Source: Neurospora tetraspora (taxonomy: Eukaryota > Ascomycota > Sordariomycetes > Sordariales > Sordariaceae). From it: DNA of 64,000 bases. A model generated the notes under the pieces. That model was not told the DNA's origin, made no database searches, and was given only the letters and a program-made list of their open reading frames with translations. The translations under genes and the position numbers were made by a program. The stretch lies in assembly GCF_033439725.1 (NCBI RefSeq), contig NW_026944384.1, forward strand, positions 6,696,001-6,760,000. Direction: 5' to 3'. Positions within the stretch are counted from its first letter, which is position 1. Each line of letters opens with the position of its first letter. Positions 42,619-52,674 of this stretch are shown piece after piece.

Positions 42619-44316
42619 TCAGTACCAACTGCTCTTCTCCCCATCCTCAATGCTCCAAAGCATCGTGCACTTGTCCGTCTGACACACCTTACTCCTCTCC
42701 AAGTACTTGAACTTGGGCCCCAGCGGTCCGACAATGTAGTGATACTCGCCAAAGAGCCTCCACTGCCTATAATCCGCCAGACTATAGACATCGTCGCCCC
42801 AGGCTCCTTCAAAGTGGAACCAGCTTGTTGGAGCCTTGGGATTATCCGCCGCGGGGACCAGGGAGGTGTACTGCTTTGGAGGCTCGGAAGGGTTGCCAAG
42901 GTAGGGCGACTGAGGGGATGAGGGTGATTCGGTTTCGTTCAGCCCGGCCTCGTAGTCGTACCAATAGCTGTAGTGGTTGAGAGCAGGGTCCCAGAGAGGG
43001 CCGCGATCGGTGACGTCCTTCAGCAGCTCGAACGGCAGGACGTAGGGGTGCAAGCCAGGCGTGGCATACATGGCGTGACTTCCCACAGCCGAATAGATGA
43101 CCGGACGGGGTGGTTTGCCGTTGGGTTGAGCCTTCTTCTCCAAAGCAGGCCAAGCGTAGGCCTTTCCACCGGCGTGCTCCGACAAAAACATGGCTTTCGG
43201 GATCCCGTTGTCGAAGCGCACCATGCAGTGCTCCCAGTCGCCAACGTGGTTGCCAAAGCGGATGCCGAGCACGGTTTGCCCCAGGTTGTACGAGTAGAAG
43301 AAGAACCAGAAGGCGTCCACAATGCCGGCCCCTTTGTCGACAAGGATGAGCACAGCGGGGCCGTTGGAATAACCGCTAGGGTTTGGCTTATTCTTGTCTC
43401 CGTCGGAGGGGGTGCCGCCAATGGGACGCTGCGGCTCATCGTCGCCCTGCAAGGAACGCGTCTGGCGACGCCATGAAGGCCCGCCCTTGCGATACCGGGG
43501 AGCGGCGATTCGGTTCGGTGGGTGCTGTTTATCGGCGTCCCACCAGGTGTTGCCATCGGTAGGTACAGTCGGGTTGTTTCCGGGCATCTTTTTGTCGGGG
43601 TTTCCGTCGTGCTCATCATCACCATCGTCCTCATACTCGACAGGGATCCCGGCTCGGTTGTGGAGCCACTCGGGCCTGGATTCCACATCATCCATGCTCG
43701 TCAGAAAGACGGTGCCGTTTTTAGCGTTGAGCCTGGCGAGATTCCCCAGATCAAGTTCATCCGTCCTGTTCACCGACCCGTCTTCCTCGTCGAGGAGGCC
43801 CATGTGCTTGACGTGCTCGGCCATGTCGGAAGGCCAAAAGTGTTCGCCCGAGTAGAGGTGGACGAGCGGCGCATAGTCGATAACGTACTGGGGGACTTCT
43901 TGAAGGGTGTCGGAAGACTCGGATCGCTTGCGCTTGAGGTCGACATGGCCTGGCGCATGTTCCCAAGCTTCGGTGCCGGGCTTGTTGACGAAGACTGCTG
44001 CTCCGTCTTGATCCCAGTTGCCAACGCCGAGCACTTTGGCCATCTCTTCCGTCATGTGGAGGTCAGAGCCGGGACCCCAACCGGGCAGAGTGGGCGCATC
44101 CCATCGGATGTGCTGGATACCGCATAGACCAAGGTATCGGCAAACCTGGCGATCGAACCAGTAAGGGGAGGAGTTGACCCATTGTCTGTCTCGCTTTCGT
44201 TCTTCGGCGTCGGGAGGTGTGGGATTTAGGTAGCGCGGGAGGTAGGTTATCACCAAGACGGAGAAGATGGTGAGGGCGGTGACGAAGATGGTCGCCCGCC
44301 GGAGGGTGTAGATCAT
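42619..44316 (-). CDS. Vps62-like (DUF946) membrane protein
   Basis: Single exon, 565 aa. A single N-terminal membrane segment (about residues 7-27, IFVTALTIFSVLVITYL) makes it a probable type II protein or signal-anchored vacuolar/secretory protein. Family hallmarks are VIDYAPLVHLYSGEHFWPSDMAEHVKHM near 140, FWFFFYSYNLGQTVLGIRFGNHVGDWEHCMVRF near 345, and AVGSHAMYATPGLHPY near 410. These belong to the Vps62 group, linked in yeast to vacuolar protein sorting, though the molecular role is unknown. A polar insertion rich in Asp/Asn/Pro sits at 230-310. The start is the only good Met before the anchor. Confidence 0.88.
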   Translation of the reverse strand: MIYTLRRATIFVTALTIFSVLVITYLPRYLNPTPPDAEERKRDRQWVNSSPYWFDRQVCRYLGLCGIQHIRWDAPTLPGWGPGSDLHMTEEMAKVLGVGNWDQDGAAVFVNKPGTEAWEHAPGHVDLKRKRSESSDTLQEVPQYVIDYAPLVHLYSGEHFWPSDMAEHVKHMGLLDEEDGSVNRTDELDLGNLARLNAKNGTVFLTSMDDVESRPEWLHNRAGIPVEYEDDGDDEHDGNPDKKMPGNNPTVPTDGNTWWDADKQHPPNRIAAPRYRKGGPSWRRQTRSLQGDDEPQRPIGGTPSDGDKNKPNPSGYSNGPAVLILVDKGAGIVDAFWFFFYSYNLGQTVLGIRFGNHVGDWEHCMVRFDNGIPKAMFLSEHAGGKAYAWPALEKKAQPNGKPPRPVIYSAVGSHAMYATPGLHPYVLPFELLKDVTDRGPLWDPALNHYSYWYDYEAGLNETESPSSPQSPYLGNPSEPPKQYTSLVPAADNPKAPTSWFHFEGAWGDDVYSLADYRQWRLFGEYHYIVGPLGPKFKYLERSKVCQTDKCTMLWSIEDGEKSSWY

Positions 44317-45452
44317 GTCTGTCGGAACCTTCGGATGGTGTGCGGAGGTGTGTTGAAGTGGGAAAGATGTTGTTCTATCGAAGTGTCGTATTCATAGATG
44401 TCGAGGAGAAATGCATTCGTATTCGATGTTGTAGGTGTTGGTCGAAGAGACGGTGGCTCGGCCAGATGACAAGACTTGACTTGCAAGGGAACAAGGGATG
44501 CCGGGTGCCGGACTAAGCGGCGGTGCAACTAGTCCACAAGGTGAGACCAGACCAGGGTGTTTTGAAGATGAAAGGGAGACGAGGAGCAAAACACGAATGC
44601 TTGGATCAAAGAGGAAAAAAGCAGGATCAATAACTCCGCATCCTCCGCCCAACCAAGGACCGGACTGTGACGGTGTGGTGGGTGAAATTGGGGACACACA
44701 AACAAGGAATGAGTGATGAAGTGGGAATTGAGACGGGAAAGACGGAAAGCGGAAAACAATCGGAGGAAAAGATGGCACTTTTTTTTCTCGGAATCCGGAG
44801 AACATGGAAAGGGAAGAAGTGGAAGTCCCCCACAAGGTTAAGGCTGCGGGTGTGAGTGGACAGACGGGACTAGAATCAATCAAGGTGGGTGTCAGTGTGT
44901 CAGTGTCACAGCCCGAGCGCTCGCAGTCGGGTGGCTTTTTCAGGGCATCAGGTGCCGTCGGCACTGGTTGTCAGTGGTTGACACAGCTGAACTGGAAAGA
45001 GCGAACGGCCACTTGGAAATCTCCGTGTGGATTTGCGCCCTTGCGTCACGTCAGCCAAGAAACGCGGACCCTGCGCCCAGAACAAATCCAAGGCAATCCA
45101 CGCATCCGGCAGTCCCATTGCGGTTTAGCGAGACGTGCCTGCGTGCCTGATACCTTTTAGTACCAGGCAATTACGTGCGTAAGGTGTGTAACAAACCCTG
45201 ATTTTCAGCACATGTACGTGATAATTACTCCATTCATGCAGCTTACAAGAGCAGATCACCATGCGTCCCCCACTTGGCCTATCTACATAGTACGGCAGTA
45301 CAAATGCCCAATGCTGCCAATGCTTGAAATCAACAACGCCACGTGCATGTCCACCAATGCTTCACGCTTCTCTTCCAGCCCCGTTGCTCCCCAGGGTGTG
45401 TGAACAATAAATGCTACAATTTGGATTGTCTTTTGGCCGGTGAGCATGGCAT
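44317..45452. other. Intergenic region, Vps62-like gene to TFIIIC subunit
   Basis: Promoter of the Vps62-like gene and 3' UTR of the next gene; no further feature recognised. Confidence 0.4.
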
Positions 45453-46859
45453 TTACTGTTCAGACAGCCTGCTCCCGTCCCCGTGCCCAGCAGCATACTC
45501 TGATGGGTTCGGCGCCCAGCTGGTTTGCGGCACGGGCGGATACAAGCTCGTTGAGCTGTCCTGGAGGAGAGCTGAAGTAGGTGGTGCAACGGGATGAGCT
45601 GGAAGCGTCTCTTGCGACTCCAACGGCTTGAGCACCGCTTTCCGAGCCCGCGGCCTTCTCACTCTCTTCTCCATAACCCCCAAGTGCTTGCCCGTCTGTC
45701 CCGGCTCCGTCCGCGGAATGTAACCCTCCTCTCCCATCGCCATCCTACTCTCCCTGTCCTTTCTGAGCAGTCCCTGCCTCCACCGCTCGTACCTCCCATG
45801 TCCATTCTTCAACCTCTTTCTTCTGCGCTCTTCGCCTTCGTCCTCCATCATCAGTTTGTTCTGCCTAGTCTCTAACGGACGAATGGTGACCGAGTCGGTT
45901 TCGCCCAGCTTGCGCTTTAGCATGATCAAATCCTCCAGGAAGTGCGCCTGCGGTTGTCGCTGGCCCGTCTTGTCACCGCCAATGTGCACGTAGACGCCGT
46001 CTGGGCGCTTGTACCGCTCAGGGATATCGTCGTTGCCCCAAGCTGTGATACTACTGATTTGTTTGGTGAGGTTGTTGCTGTTTTGTTCCGCCATCTGCTT
46101 CGACTCTAACCGGACTTCTTTGAAATTGATTCGTGTCGCGCTAGCAGCTAGGAGGTCGACTTTTCCGTGGTTTCCAGTTTCGCCAAGATTGCGAAGAGCA
46201 GGCAAAGGGGAGTCTGGATCGTGAGGTGTAAAGATCATTTCCGTGCCGATGTTTTCGGACCACGCGCCCTGGAAGATGTGGTTGCGATACGAGACCATGG
46301 GCTCTTTGGAGTGGAGATCGAGGATCTGGATGGTTTCGATTTGGTGTGGTGTTTTCTCGGTCTCGGTGTTGACTGGTTGTTGCTTGTTGGTGTCGACTGG
46401 CTTTTGTTGGTTGACTTCCTCTGGTCCTCGTAGTGCTGGGTCGATAACGTCGTACGTCTTAGGGTCGGCGTTTTGGACGGCAGTCGAGGGGGCAACGTTT
46501 TCGGCATTCGTGTTCTCGGCGACAGCATTGTCGAGGTTTGGCATGTCTTTTCCGGGCTCGTCTTCGTCGTCGGGACCTTGGAGTTCGGCTATGAGGTCTG
46601 GGTTCATCGGACGAGGTTCGGATGTGTTGAAGAGCGGGTTGTACCACACTCGGTAGCCGTTGCGGGTGGCATTGACAATGTCATCTGGGTGTTTCTCGAG
46701 AAAGTCGCGGACTGAGAGGTCCAGGGTCAGGTAGTATGTCTGGTCTGGTTAGTAGACTCAAAGGGAGCTGAGGAGATGGTGACGGACTTCTGTTTCCGCT
46801 GTCGAGTACTCGTACTCCCACTCGTCCTCGTCCTCGACTGGGGGTGCCGTAGAGCCCAT
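45453..46859 (-). CDS. TFIIIC small subunit (TFIIIC_sub6 / tau55-related)
   Basis: Exons 46859-46788 and 46739-45453 join across a 48 bp intron (GTCCGT donor, CTACTAAC branch, CAG), the shortest here, to give 452 aa. The N-terminal WEYEYSTAETETYYLTLDLS is the signature of the TFIIIC_sub6 beta-barrel; the intron falls inside it (TE|TYY), which supports the splice. The barrel appears to resume near 150-220 (IQILDLHSKEPMVSYRNHIFQGAWSENIGTEMIF). Acidic and Gln/Pro-rich linkers separate the parts, and a basic region (RRRKRLKNGHGRYERWRQ) follows. The family is part of the tau-A module that binds Pol III promoters. It is divergent from HIS7 with a 359 bp shared promoter. Confidence 0.85.
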
Positions 46860-47218
46860 GCTGCTGTCGCAGGTCGAGCTCAGATAGATTTAAGAGAGAG
46901 GTAGAATGTGGGAAGATTGAATGTTTACGGAAATGTTGTGCTCGGGATGATCAAACGGGATGACGCCGCGCCTGTCCCATGGAAATTTAGCGGTCAAAAC
47001 TGGCAAAATCGAGTACCATGTGCCTGCAGGACGGGAACAGCGGGGTGCCTTCCCCACTGCTACAGTGCTCGCTACGGGGACCCCTCGGAGATTCCACTTT
47101 TGCAGTGACTCCATTGAGACTCTGAGTCTTTGACGCGCCAGTCCTTGACTCACCAGAACCAGAACAAAAACCGTCACGTTGCCGGGTGAATAGAACTGGG
47201 AACCAGACAACAAATAAG
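46860..47218. other. Divergent promoter region, TFIIIC subunit / HIS7
   Basis: 359 bp between two ATGs. It carries the TGACTCA element described separately. No coding sequence is present. Confidence 0.6.
47146..47152 (+). promoter_or_regulatory. CPC-1/Gcn4-type TGACTCA element
   Basis: A perfect TGACTCA lies 66 bp before the HIS7 ATG, with a half-match TGACTCC at about 47106. Amino-acid biosynthetic genes under cross-pathway control carry this bZIP site, so induction of HIS7 on amino-acid starvation is expected. Confidence 0.7.
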
Positions 47219-48950
47219 ATGCCGACCGTTCACCTCCTAGACTACGTCGCCGGCAACGTGCGCAGCTTGGTCAATGCCATTGAGAGGGTTGGCTACAGCG
47301 TCGAGTGGGTCCGGTCGCCCGAGGAGGTTGCCAATGCTGATGTATGGACAAGTCTACAACTCTATGCGCCAATCTGAATAGCTTCCTAACAAGACCTTCT
47401 TCATGTGATAGAAACTCATCCTCCCTGGCGTAGGCCACTTTGGCCACTGCCTCTCCCAGCTGGCCTCGGCCGGCTACATGCCCGCCATCCGCGCCCACAT
47501 CGAATCCGGCAAGCCCTTCATGGGCATCTGCGTCGGCCTCCAGGCCCTCTTCGAAGGTTCGTCCGAAGAGCCCAACTGCCCCGGCCTGGGCGTCATCCCC
47601 GCCAAGCTCGACCGCTTCGACGACACCGACAAGTCCGTCCCCCATATTGGCTGGAACGACGCCTCGTGCCCGACCAACCCGAACCTCTTCAGCTTGAGCC
47701 CCGACTCCAAATACTACTATGTCCACTCGTACAAGATGCCCTACACCAAGGGCCAGCTCGAGTCTCAAGGGTGGGCGGTGGCTACCGCTGTCTACGGCGG
47801 CGAGACCTTTGTTGGCGCCATCGCCAAGGGCAACGTGATGGCTACACAGTTCCACCCCGAGAAGTCTGGTGTCGCCGGTCTGCGCGTCATCCGGGCTTTC
47901 CTTGACGGTTCCGGCGCCGCCGCTCTGGCTTCCAACCCTCCCCAGGAGGTCCCCAACGCCGGCGACGACGCTCTTGTCGGCAAGGAGGGTCTCACACGCC
48001 GTGTCATTGCCTGCTTGGACGTGCGCACCAACGATCAGGGTGACTTGGTGGTGACCAAGGGCGACCAGTACGATGTCCGCGAAAAGTCCGACGACCGCAA
48101 CGTCCGCAACCTCGGCAAGCCCGTCGAGATGGCTCGCAAGTACTACGAGCAAGGCGCCGACGAAGTGACCTTCCTCAACATCACCTCCTTCCGCGACTGC
48201 CCCGTTGCCGACCTTCCCATGCTCGAGATCCTTCGCCTGACCTCCAAGACCGTCTTCGTCCCTCTGACCGTCGGCGGCGGCATCCGCGACACCGTCGACA
48301 CCGATGGCACCAAGGTCTCCGCCCTCGAAATCGCCACCATGTACTTCCAGTCCGGCGCCGACAAGGTGTCCATCGGCTCCGACGCCGTCATCGCCGCCGA
48401 GGAGTACTACGCCTCCGGCAAGACGCTCTTCGGCAACACGGCAATCGAGCAGATCAGCAAAGCCTACGGCAACCAGGCCGTCGTCGTCTCGGTCGACCCC
48501 AAGCGCGTTTACGTCCCCAAGCCCGACGCCACAAGACACCACACCGTCAAGACCTCCTACCCCGGCCCCAAGGGCGAGGAATACTGCTGGTACGCCTGCA
48601 CGATCAAGGGCGGACGCGAGACTAGGGACTTGGACGTCGTGGAACTCACACAGGCTGTGGAAGCCATGGGCTGCGGCGAGATTCTGCTGAACTGCATTGA
48701 CAAGGACGGCACCAACAGCGGATTCGATTTGGAGCTGATCAGACAGGTCAAGGCGGCCGTGAGGATACCGGTTATTGCCAGCTCGGGAGCGGGCAACCCG
48801 GGACACTTTGAGGAGGTGTTTAGGGAGACGACGACGGATGCGGCGCTGGGAGCGGGCATGTTCCACCGTGGGGAGTATACGGTGCAGCAGGTGAAGGAGG
48901 AGTTGAAGGCGAGGGGGTTGGTGGTGAGGCAGTTTGAGGGTGATCTCTAG
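47219..48950 (+). CDS. his7: Bifunctional imidazole glycerol phosphate synthase (HisH-HisF, HIS7)
   Basis: Exons 47219-47341 and 47412-48950 (70 bp intron, GTATGG donor, TAG acceptor) give 553 aa. Residues 1-210 are the class I glutaminase: Cys81 in GICVGLQ, and the His/Glu pair in QFHPEKSG. A short linker joins the cyclase (beta/alpha)8 barrel from about 235: [21 protein letters not shown], the [13 protein letters not shown] strand, [11 protein letters not shown], and the second catalytic Asp in [15 protein letters not shown]. It converts PRFAR and glutamine to IGP and AICAR, step five of histidine synthesis, linked to purines. The fusion is standard for fungi. A Gcn4-type site lies upstream. 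Confidence 0.97.
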
Positions 48951-49338
48951 ACTAAACGAAGATTTTGCATAGAATATAGACATGAAGATTTAGACGTCAC
49001 GAGCAAGGGCTTTGGGTAGCGTGGAGTGCCGGGATATAATGTCCAGTGTATTCCTATCTCGACCCGTGAAGTAAAACTCTCATCTTCAACAAACCGTCCA
49101 CCAACACAATCCAGAAGATCATCTCCATCTGTCATATGCCTGAAGCCCGCCAACGAAGTGAAAGAAAAGAAAACGCACAACCATAGGAAGAAACAGAAAC
49201 AAGGAAGCAGACTTTTGGAGCAGATGCAAAGAAATCCCGCTTTTCACAGCCGACACATCTTCCCTCCTCCTCCTATCTCCTCCCCTCTCCCCCGATGCAT
49301 CCGCCGTGTCACTCCGCGTCAATCGTGCTCCACGTGGA
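48951..49338. other. Convergent spacer, HIS7 / antizyme
   Basis: Presumed 3' UTRs of both genes; nothing else seen. Confidence 0.5.
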
Positions 49339-50400
49339 TTACATTTCCATACCCATAAACAACCACCTCCCACTGACCACGTCACAAGTCTTTCCACCAG
49401 ACCAAAAGTCGAAAGTCGTCATGGAGAACCCAGCCCATTGCAGCCCCTTCATCAAGGGCACTGCTTCATGGTCGGGGATGGAGCGGTCGAGGCAGATGAC
49501 CATGTGGGAGCAGGCGAGGGGGCCGTCGGCGAGTTCGATGAGGGCTACGAGACTGTGTGTCTGTTAGTGGGTGTTTGGACAGAAAGGGGAGTGGGAAAGG
49601 GGGAAGGAAAGGAACAACAAAGGGGGACTACATACGCCTTCTTCAAATCCCTCCCCTCCACACTCTGCTCGTCGAAAAAGATCATCAACGTCTTGTCCCC
49701 GGTTTCCATATCCTCAGCGACAACCCCGCGGAAGCTGGTGCCGCCCACGTAATCCCATAGTTCGATCCAGGAGTCGACGCGGTGCGATCCGTTTCCGGTG
49801 ACACCGCGAGCATCGAATCCGTGACGACTCATCAGGTGTTCATCCCCGATTGGATAGTCGTCGTATGGCGGGGTTAAAGGAGTGTTGCCGTTGTTGGAGT
49901 TGTGGTTGTCGTTGTCGTAATAAACACTAGCCAGGCCCGAGCCCTGCACCGCCGAGTTCTCCTCACCTAGAAGCACGGCGCGCAATGTCTCGCAAAAGAA
50001 CCTCTCACATTCTTCCCTGATGCGTAGTGTTGCCCCCCCTCGTCCCCTGTGATTACTCCCGGCACGTCTACCAGCTGAGCTGCTGTTGTTTCCAGCAGAT
50101 GACTTCGCCTTGGCAGTCACCGCCAGCTGGTTGGTCGACGTGTCGAGGGCCGCGAGGGGGGGGCTTGATGGCGGCGATGGAAGTCCCGTCGAAGGGACCT
50201 CAGGAATACCACTCGGCCCCTGTGACGCCCGTAGCGCAGTAGTGGAGGCCCTTGAGCTGGGCCCCGGGGTAGTTGGAAACAAGGTAGCAGCTGGCGAGGA
50301 TGTCGACGGCCTCCATCTGATGCGAAGAGGGAGAGGCGACGTCCTCGCCGTAGTAATTACTACTACTACTAAAGAGATTATCCTGTTTCATTGGCGCCAT
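49339..50400 (-). CDS. Ornithine decarboxylase antizyme (programmed +1 frameshift)
   Basis: ORF1 runs 50400-50203 (66 codons) and stops in the phrase TGG-TAT-TCC-TGA. Reading past TCC while skipping the T of TGA continues in the +1 frame from 50201 to 49636, then across an intron (49635-49553, GTATGT donor, CTAAC branch, CACACAG) to 49552-49339. The full product is about 325 aa. The C-terminal half has the antizyme core: DSWIELWDYVGGTSFRGVV, LKKALVALIELADGPLACSHMVICLDRSIPDHEAV and GLQWAGFSMTTFDFW. Antizyme binds ornithine decarboxylase monomers, sends them to the proteasome and blocks polyamine uptake; polyamines promote the frameshift. A Ser/Pro-rich linker (about 67-140) separates the shift site from the core. 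Confidence 0.92.
50200..50205 (-). promoter_or_regulatory. Antizyme +1 ribosomal frameshift site TCC-TGA
   Basis: TCC (50205-50203) followed by TGA (50202-50200) and then G is the classic antizyme shift site, preceded by TGG-TAT. The downstream frame is open for 188 codons and carries the conserved domain. The sequence just 3' is GC-rich and may form a stimulatory structure; I did not fold it. Confidence 0.9.
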
Positions 50401-51717
50401 TGTACAGAGATGCCACCTTGTCGGTTTTGCGATGATTTGATGAGAGCGGCGATGGACGACGAGTGTCGTTGATGGAAATCGATGTCGATGGATGATAAGT
50501 CGTAGGCGATGGTCCTAGGTGAGGTCGGGATGTTGTCGATGTTGACGAGGGAGCAGTTCGCGATTTAGGTTTGAGTAATTGACGGATAGATATACCGTAG
50601 CAGGGGTTGGGCAATTGATGGAGATAAGGAATTGGGCTGCAGGGAACTTTTTTAGGGATGGATTGTCGTGGCGGTGTGGTTGGTTGTCGTGGTCAAGAGT
50701 GGAATTGGGAAGAAATGGATCGAGTGACTGTGTCCAGATTGTGACGAGCTTCGAGGGGGCAAATTGCGTTTATTCACCAGTTCACAAGTGAGGAAACAAT
50801 GGGGTAATCTGCCCAGATCTGCCTTTTTGTGCCATCACGTGGTCGTTTGGCCGCCTTGGTTTGGTTCACTGCAAGTCTTGGCTGATTTCCCTGTCATCGC
50901 CAACATGTTTCCCCACCCGAAACGGCCGCACTTCTCGCCTGCGGTGTCATGGCAATTTGAAAATGCCTTTTTGTTTTCGTTTTGTACGAGGCCAAGCCTC
51001 GGGATCTGATTGTTTTAACGTACGACGAACGATGCACTCCATCTGATCACGTAAAACGAGTCCTCGGCGCCAAGTGAACGAACAGACAATGACAGACCCC
51101 CCTGAAACACTCTGGACCCCCTCCTCGGTTGCCCGGGTCTGGAGTCGAGGGATCAACCCTGGCCTCTGGGAGATCCTCTGCCTATCGATAAGGAGGACTT
51201 GTCTGGGCAAGGGCGGGGACTGTGTGCCGGCATCGCATCAGGTCACAAGTATGTTGGGCACTTTCACTTGGACCATTCAACTCCTTCAACCGAATTACTG
51301 CATTGGGTCTTGGTGCATAACCGTCCGTCCAGCAAACATGGACCTCAAAGAGATCCAGGCTGGAGGGGCTTGACATGACGGTCCATGAATCGCAACACGG
51401 TCCGAGGATTGGGTCGACAAGGTCAGAGTGTCAAGGAGGTGCGAGGCATGACACGCCCGGATGACCACTTCCCCCCCTCAACCTGACACCTGGCCTGGGT
51501 TGAAAAGGTAGGTATATGTCCATCCCTCCCGGGTCTTTCTTCGTTTGTTCAAGTCTTATAAGTCTGTTTACGTCTGTTCAAGTCTGTTCAAGTCTCTCCG
51601 AGTATTCGTTCGCTATTCGGTTTGGTCATCTTTCTCGCTGCTGTCGGGTAACCTCAAGTTCACTTTCTCGCCTTCGGAGATCCCGAATCCCGTATCACAG
51701 CATCGGCCAACGACACC
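50401..51717. other. Divergent intergenic region, antizyme / Yippee
   Basis: Long leader and promoter region. The 170 bp before the Yippee ATG are T-rich, with repeats of GTTCAAGTCT and GTTTACGTCT around 51540-51595. No other gene is seen. Confidence 0.45.
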
Positions 51718-52674
51718 ATGGTCTTCAACTTGTACACCACCAGCAGCTCGCCGGCTTCGGCCGATAGTGGCCCAACCAAACCGATCTACCTCCTCCCGAG
51801 TTTTAGTTTGCCCTTTCGTCGACGCCGGCCATCCACCACACTCTCTCAGACATACGATCACCACCTGGACGACACTGAATCCGATAGTGTCCCATCACTT
51901 TCCAGTTCTCCCGATTCATTCACCACCGCCTTTTCATCCGATTACAACCCGATTCAGCCAACATCTACCCGCCTCTCCCCCATCCAGCCCGACATCCTCC
52001 GTTGCGCCCACTGCGCATCCGACATAGCGTTCACTTCCCAAATCATCAGCAAAGGCTTCACCGGTCGACACGGCCGGGCGTATCTCGTCTCACCTACACC
52101 TCCCCAAGCCCCAGGCCCGGATCCGTCCTCCGGGTTCTTTTCTGCTTTCACCCATCACCAGTCATCTGCCAAGGGGGCGACTGAACTGCCGAACATCCTA
52201 ACAGAAGCCCCCGAAACCCGCCGCCTGGTAACGGGCCACCACACCGTCGCCGACATCACCTGCGCCGTGTGCGGGACCAAGCTGGGGTGGAAGTACGTGA
52301 ATGCGAAGGAGAGTTCGCAAAAGTATAAAGTGGGGAAATTCATACTGGAGTGCGCGAGGGTTGTGACGTTTAGGAGTTGGGAGGACTCACCCTGTGGCCT
52401 GGACGGCACTCCTGATGACACAGGGAAGAATGGAAAGCGGGGGATGGTCAAGGGGGCGAGTGGAAAACGGAAGCAGAAGGAACCAGCTGGGGAGAGTGCG
52501 ATGGGGGAAAGTCAGGAACAGGAACCCGTGTCGCCATCAGTGGTGGTCTTTGACTCGGACGACGACTCCGAATGCGATGACATCTTTGCTGGAGTCTGGG
52601 ACGCCGAGACCGTGGCTAAGCGGCGCAAGGGGAAGGTGACCAACATGAAGCCGCATAGGGCTTACTTCACCTAG
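51718..52674 (+). CDS. Yippee-domain zinc protein
   Basis: Single exon, 318 aa. After a disordered Ser/Pro-rich N-terminus (1-90) comes the Yippee/Mis18-type fold: LRCAHCASDIAFTSQIISKGFTGRHGRAYLV (first CxxC near 97-100), then a 40-residue polar insert, then RRLVTGHHTVADITCAVCGTKLGWKYVNAKESSQKYKVGKFILE with the second CxxC. The four cysteines bind one zinc. In the family the second half directly follows the first with a shorter loop, so the insert is notable but open and free of splice signals. The C-terminus is basic and Glu-rich. The family resembles cereblon-type folds; its cellular role in fungi is unclear. Confidence 0.9.
   Translation: MVFNLYTTSSSPASADSGPTKPIYLLPSFSLPFRRRRPSTTLSQTYDHHLDDTESDSVPSLSSSPDSFTTAFSSDYNPIQPTSTRLSPIQPDILRCAHCASDIAFTSQIISKGFTGRHGRAYLVSPTPPQAPGPDPSSGFFSAFTHHQSSAKGATELPNILTEAPETRRLVTGHHTVADITCAVCGTKLGWKYVNAKESSQKYKVGKFILECARVVTFRSWEDSPCGLDGTPDDTGKNGKRGMVKGASGKRKQKEPAGESAMGESQEQEPVSPSVVVFDSDDDSECDDIFAGVWDAETVAKRRKGKVTNMKPHRAYFT

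Noticed and set aside
47271-48983. 570-codon minus-strand frame opposite HIS7
   Set aside because: Shadow frame with Val/Gly/Asp-rich composition produced by codon bias of HIS7.
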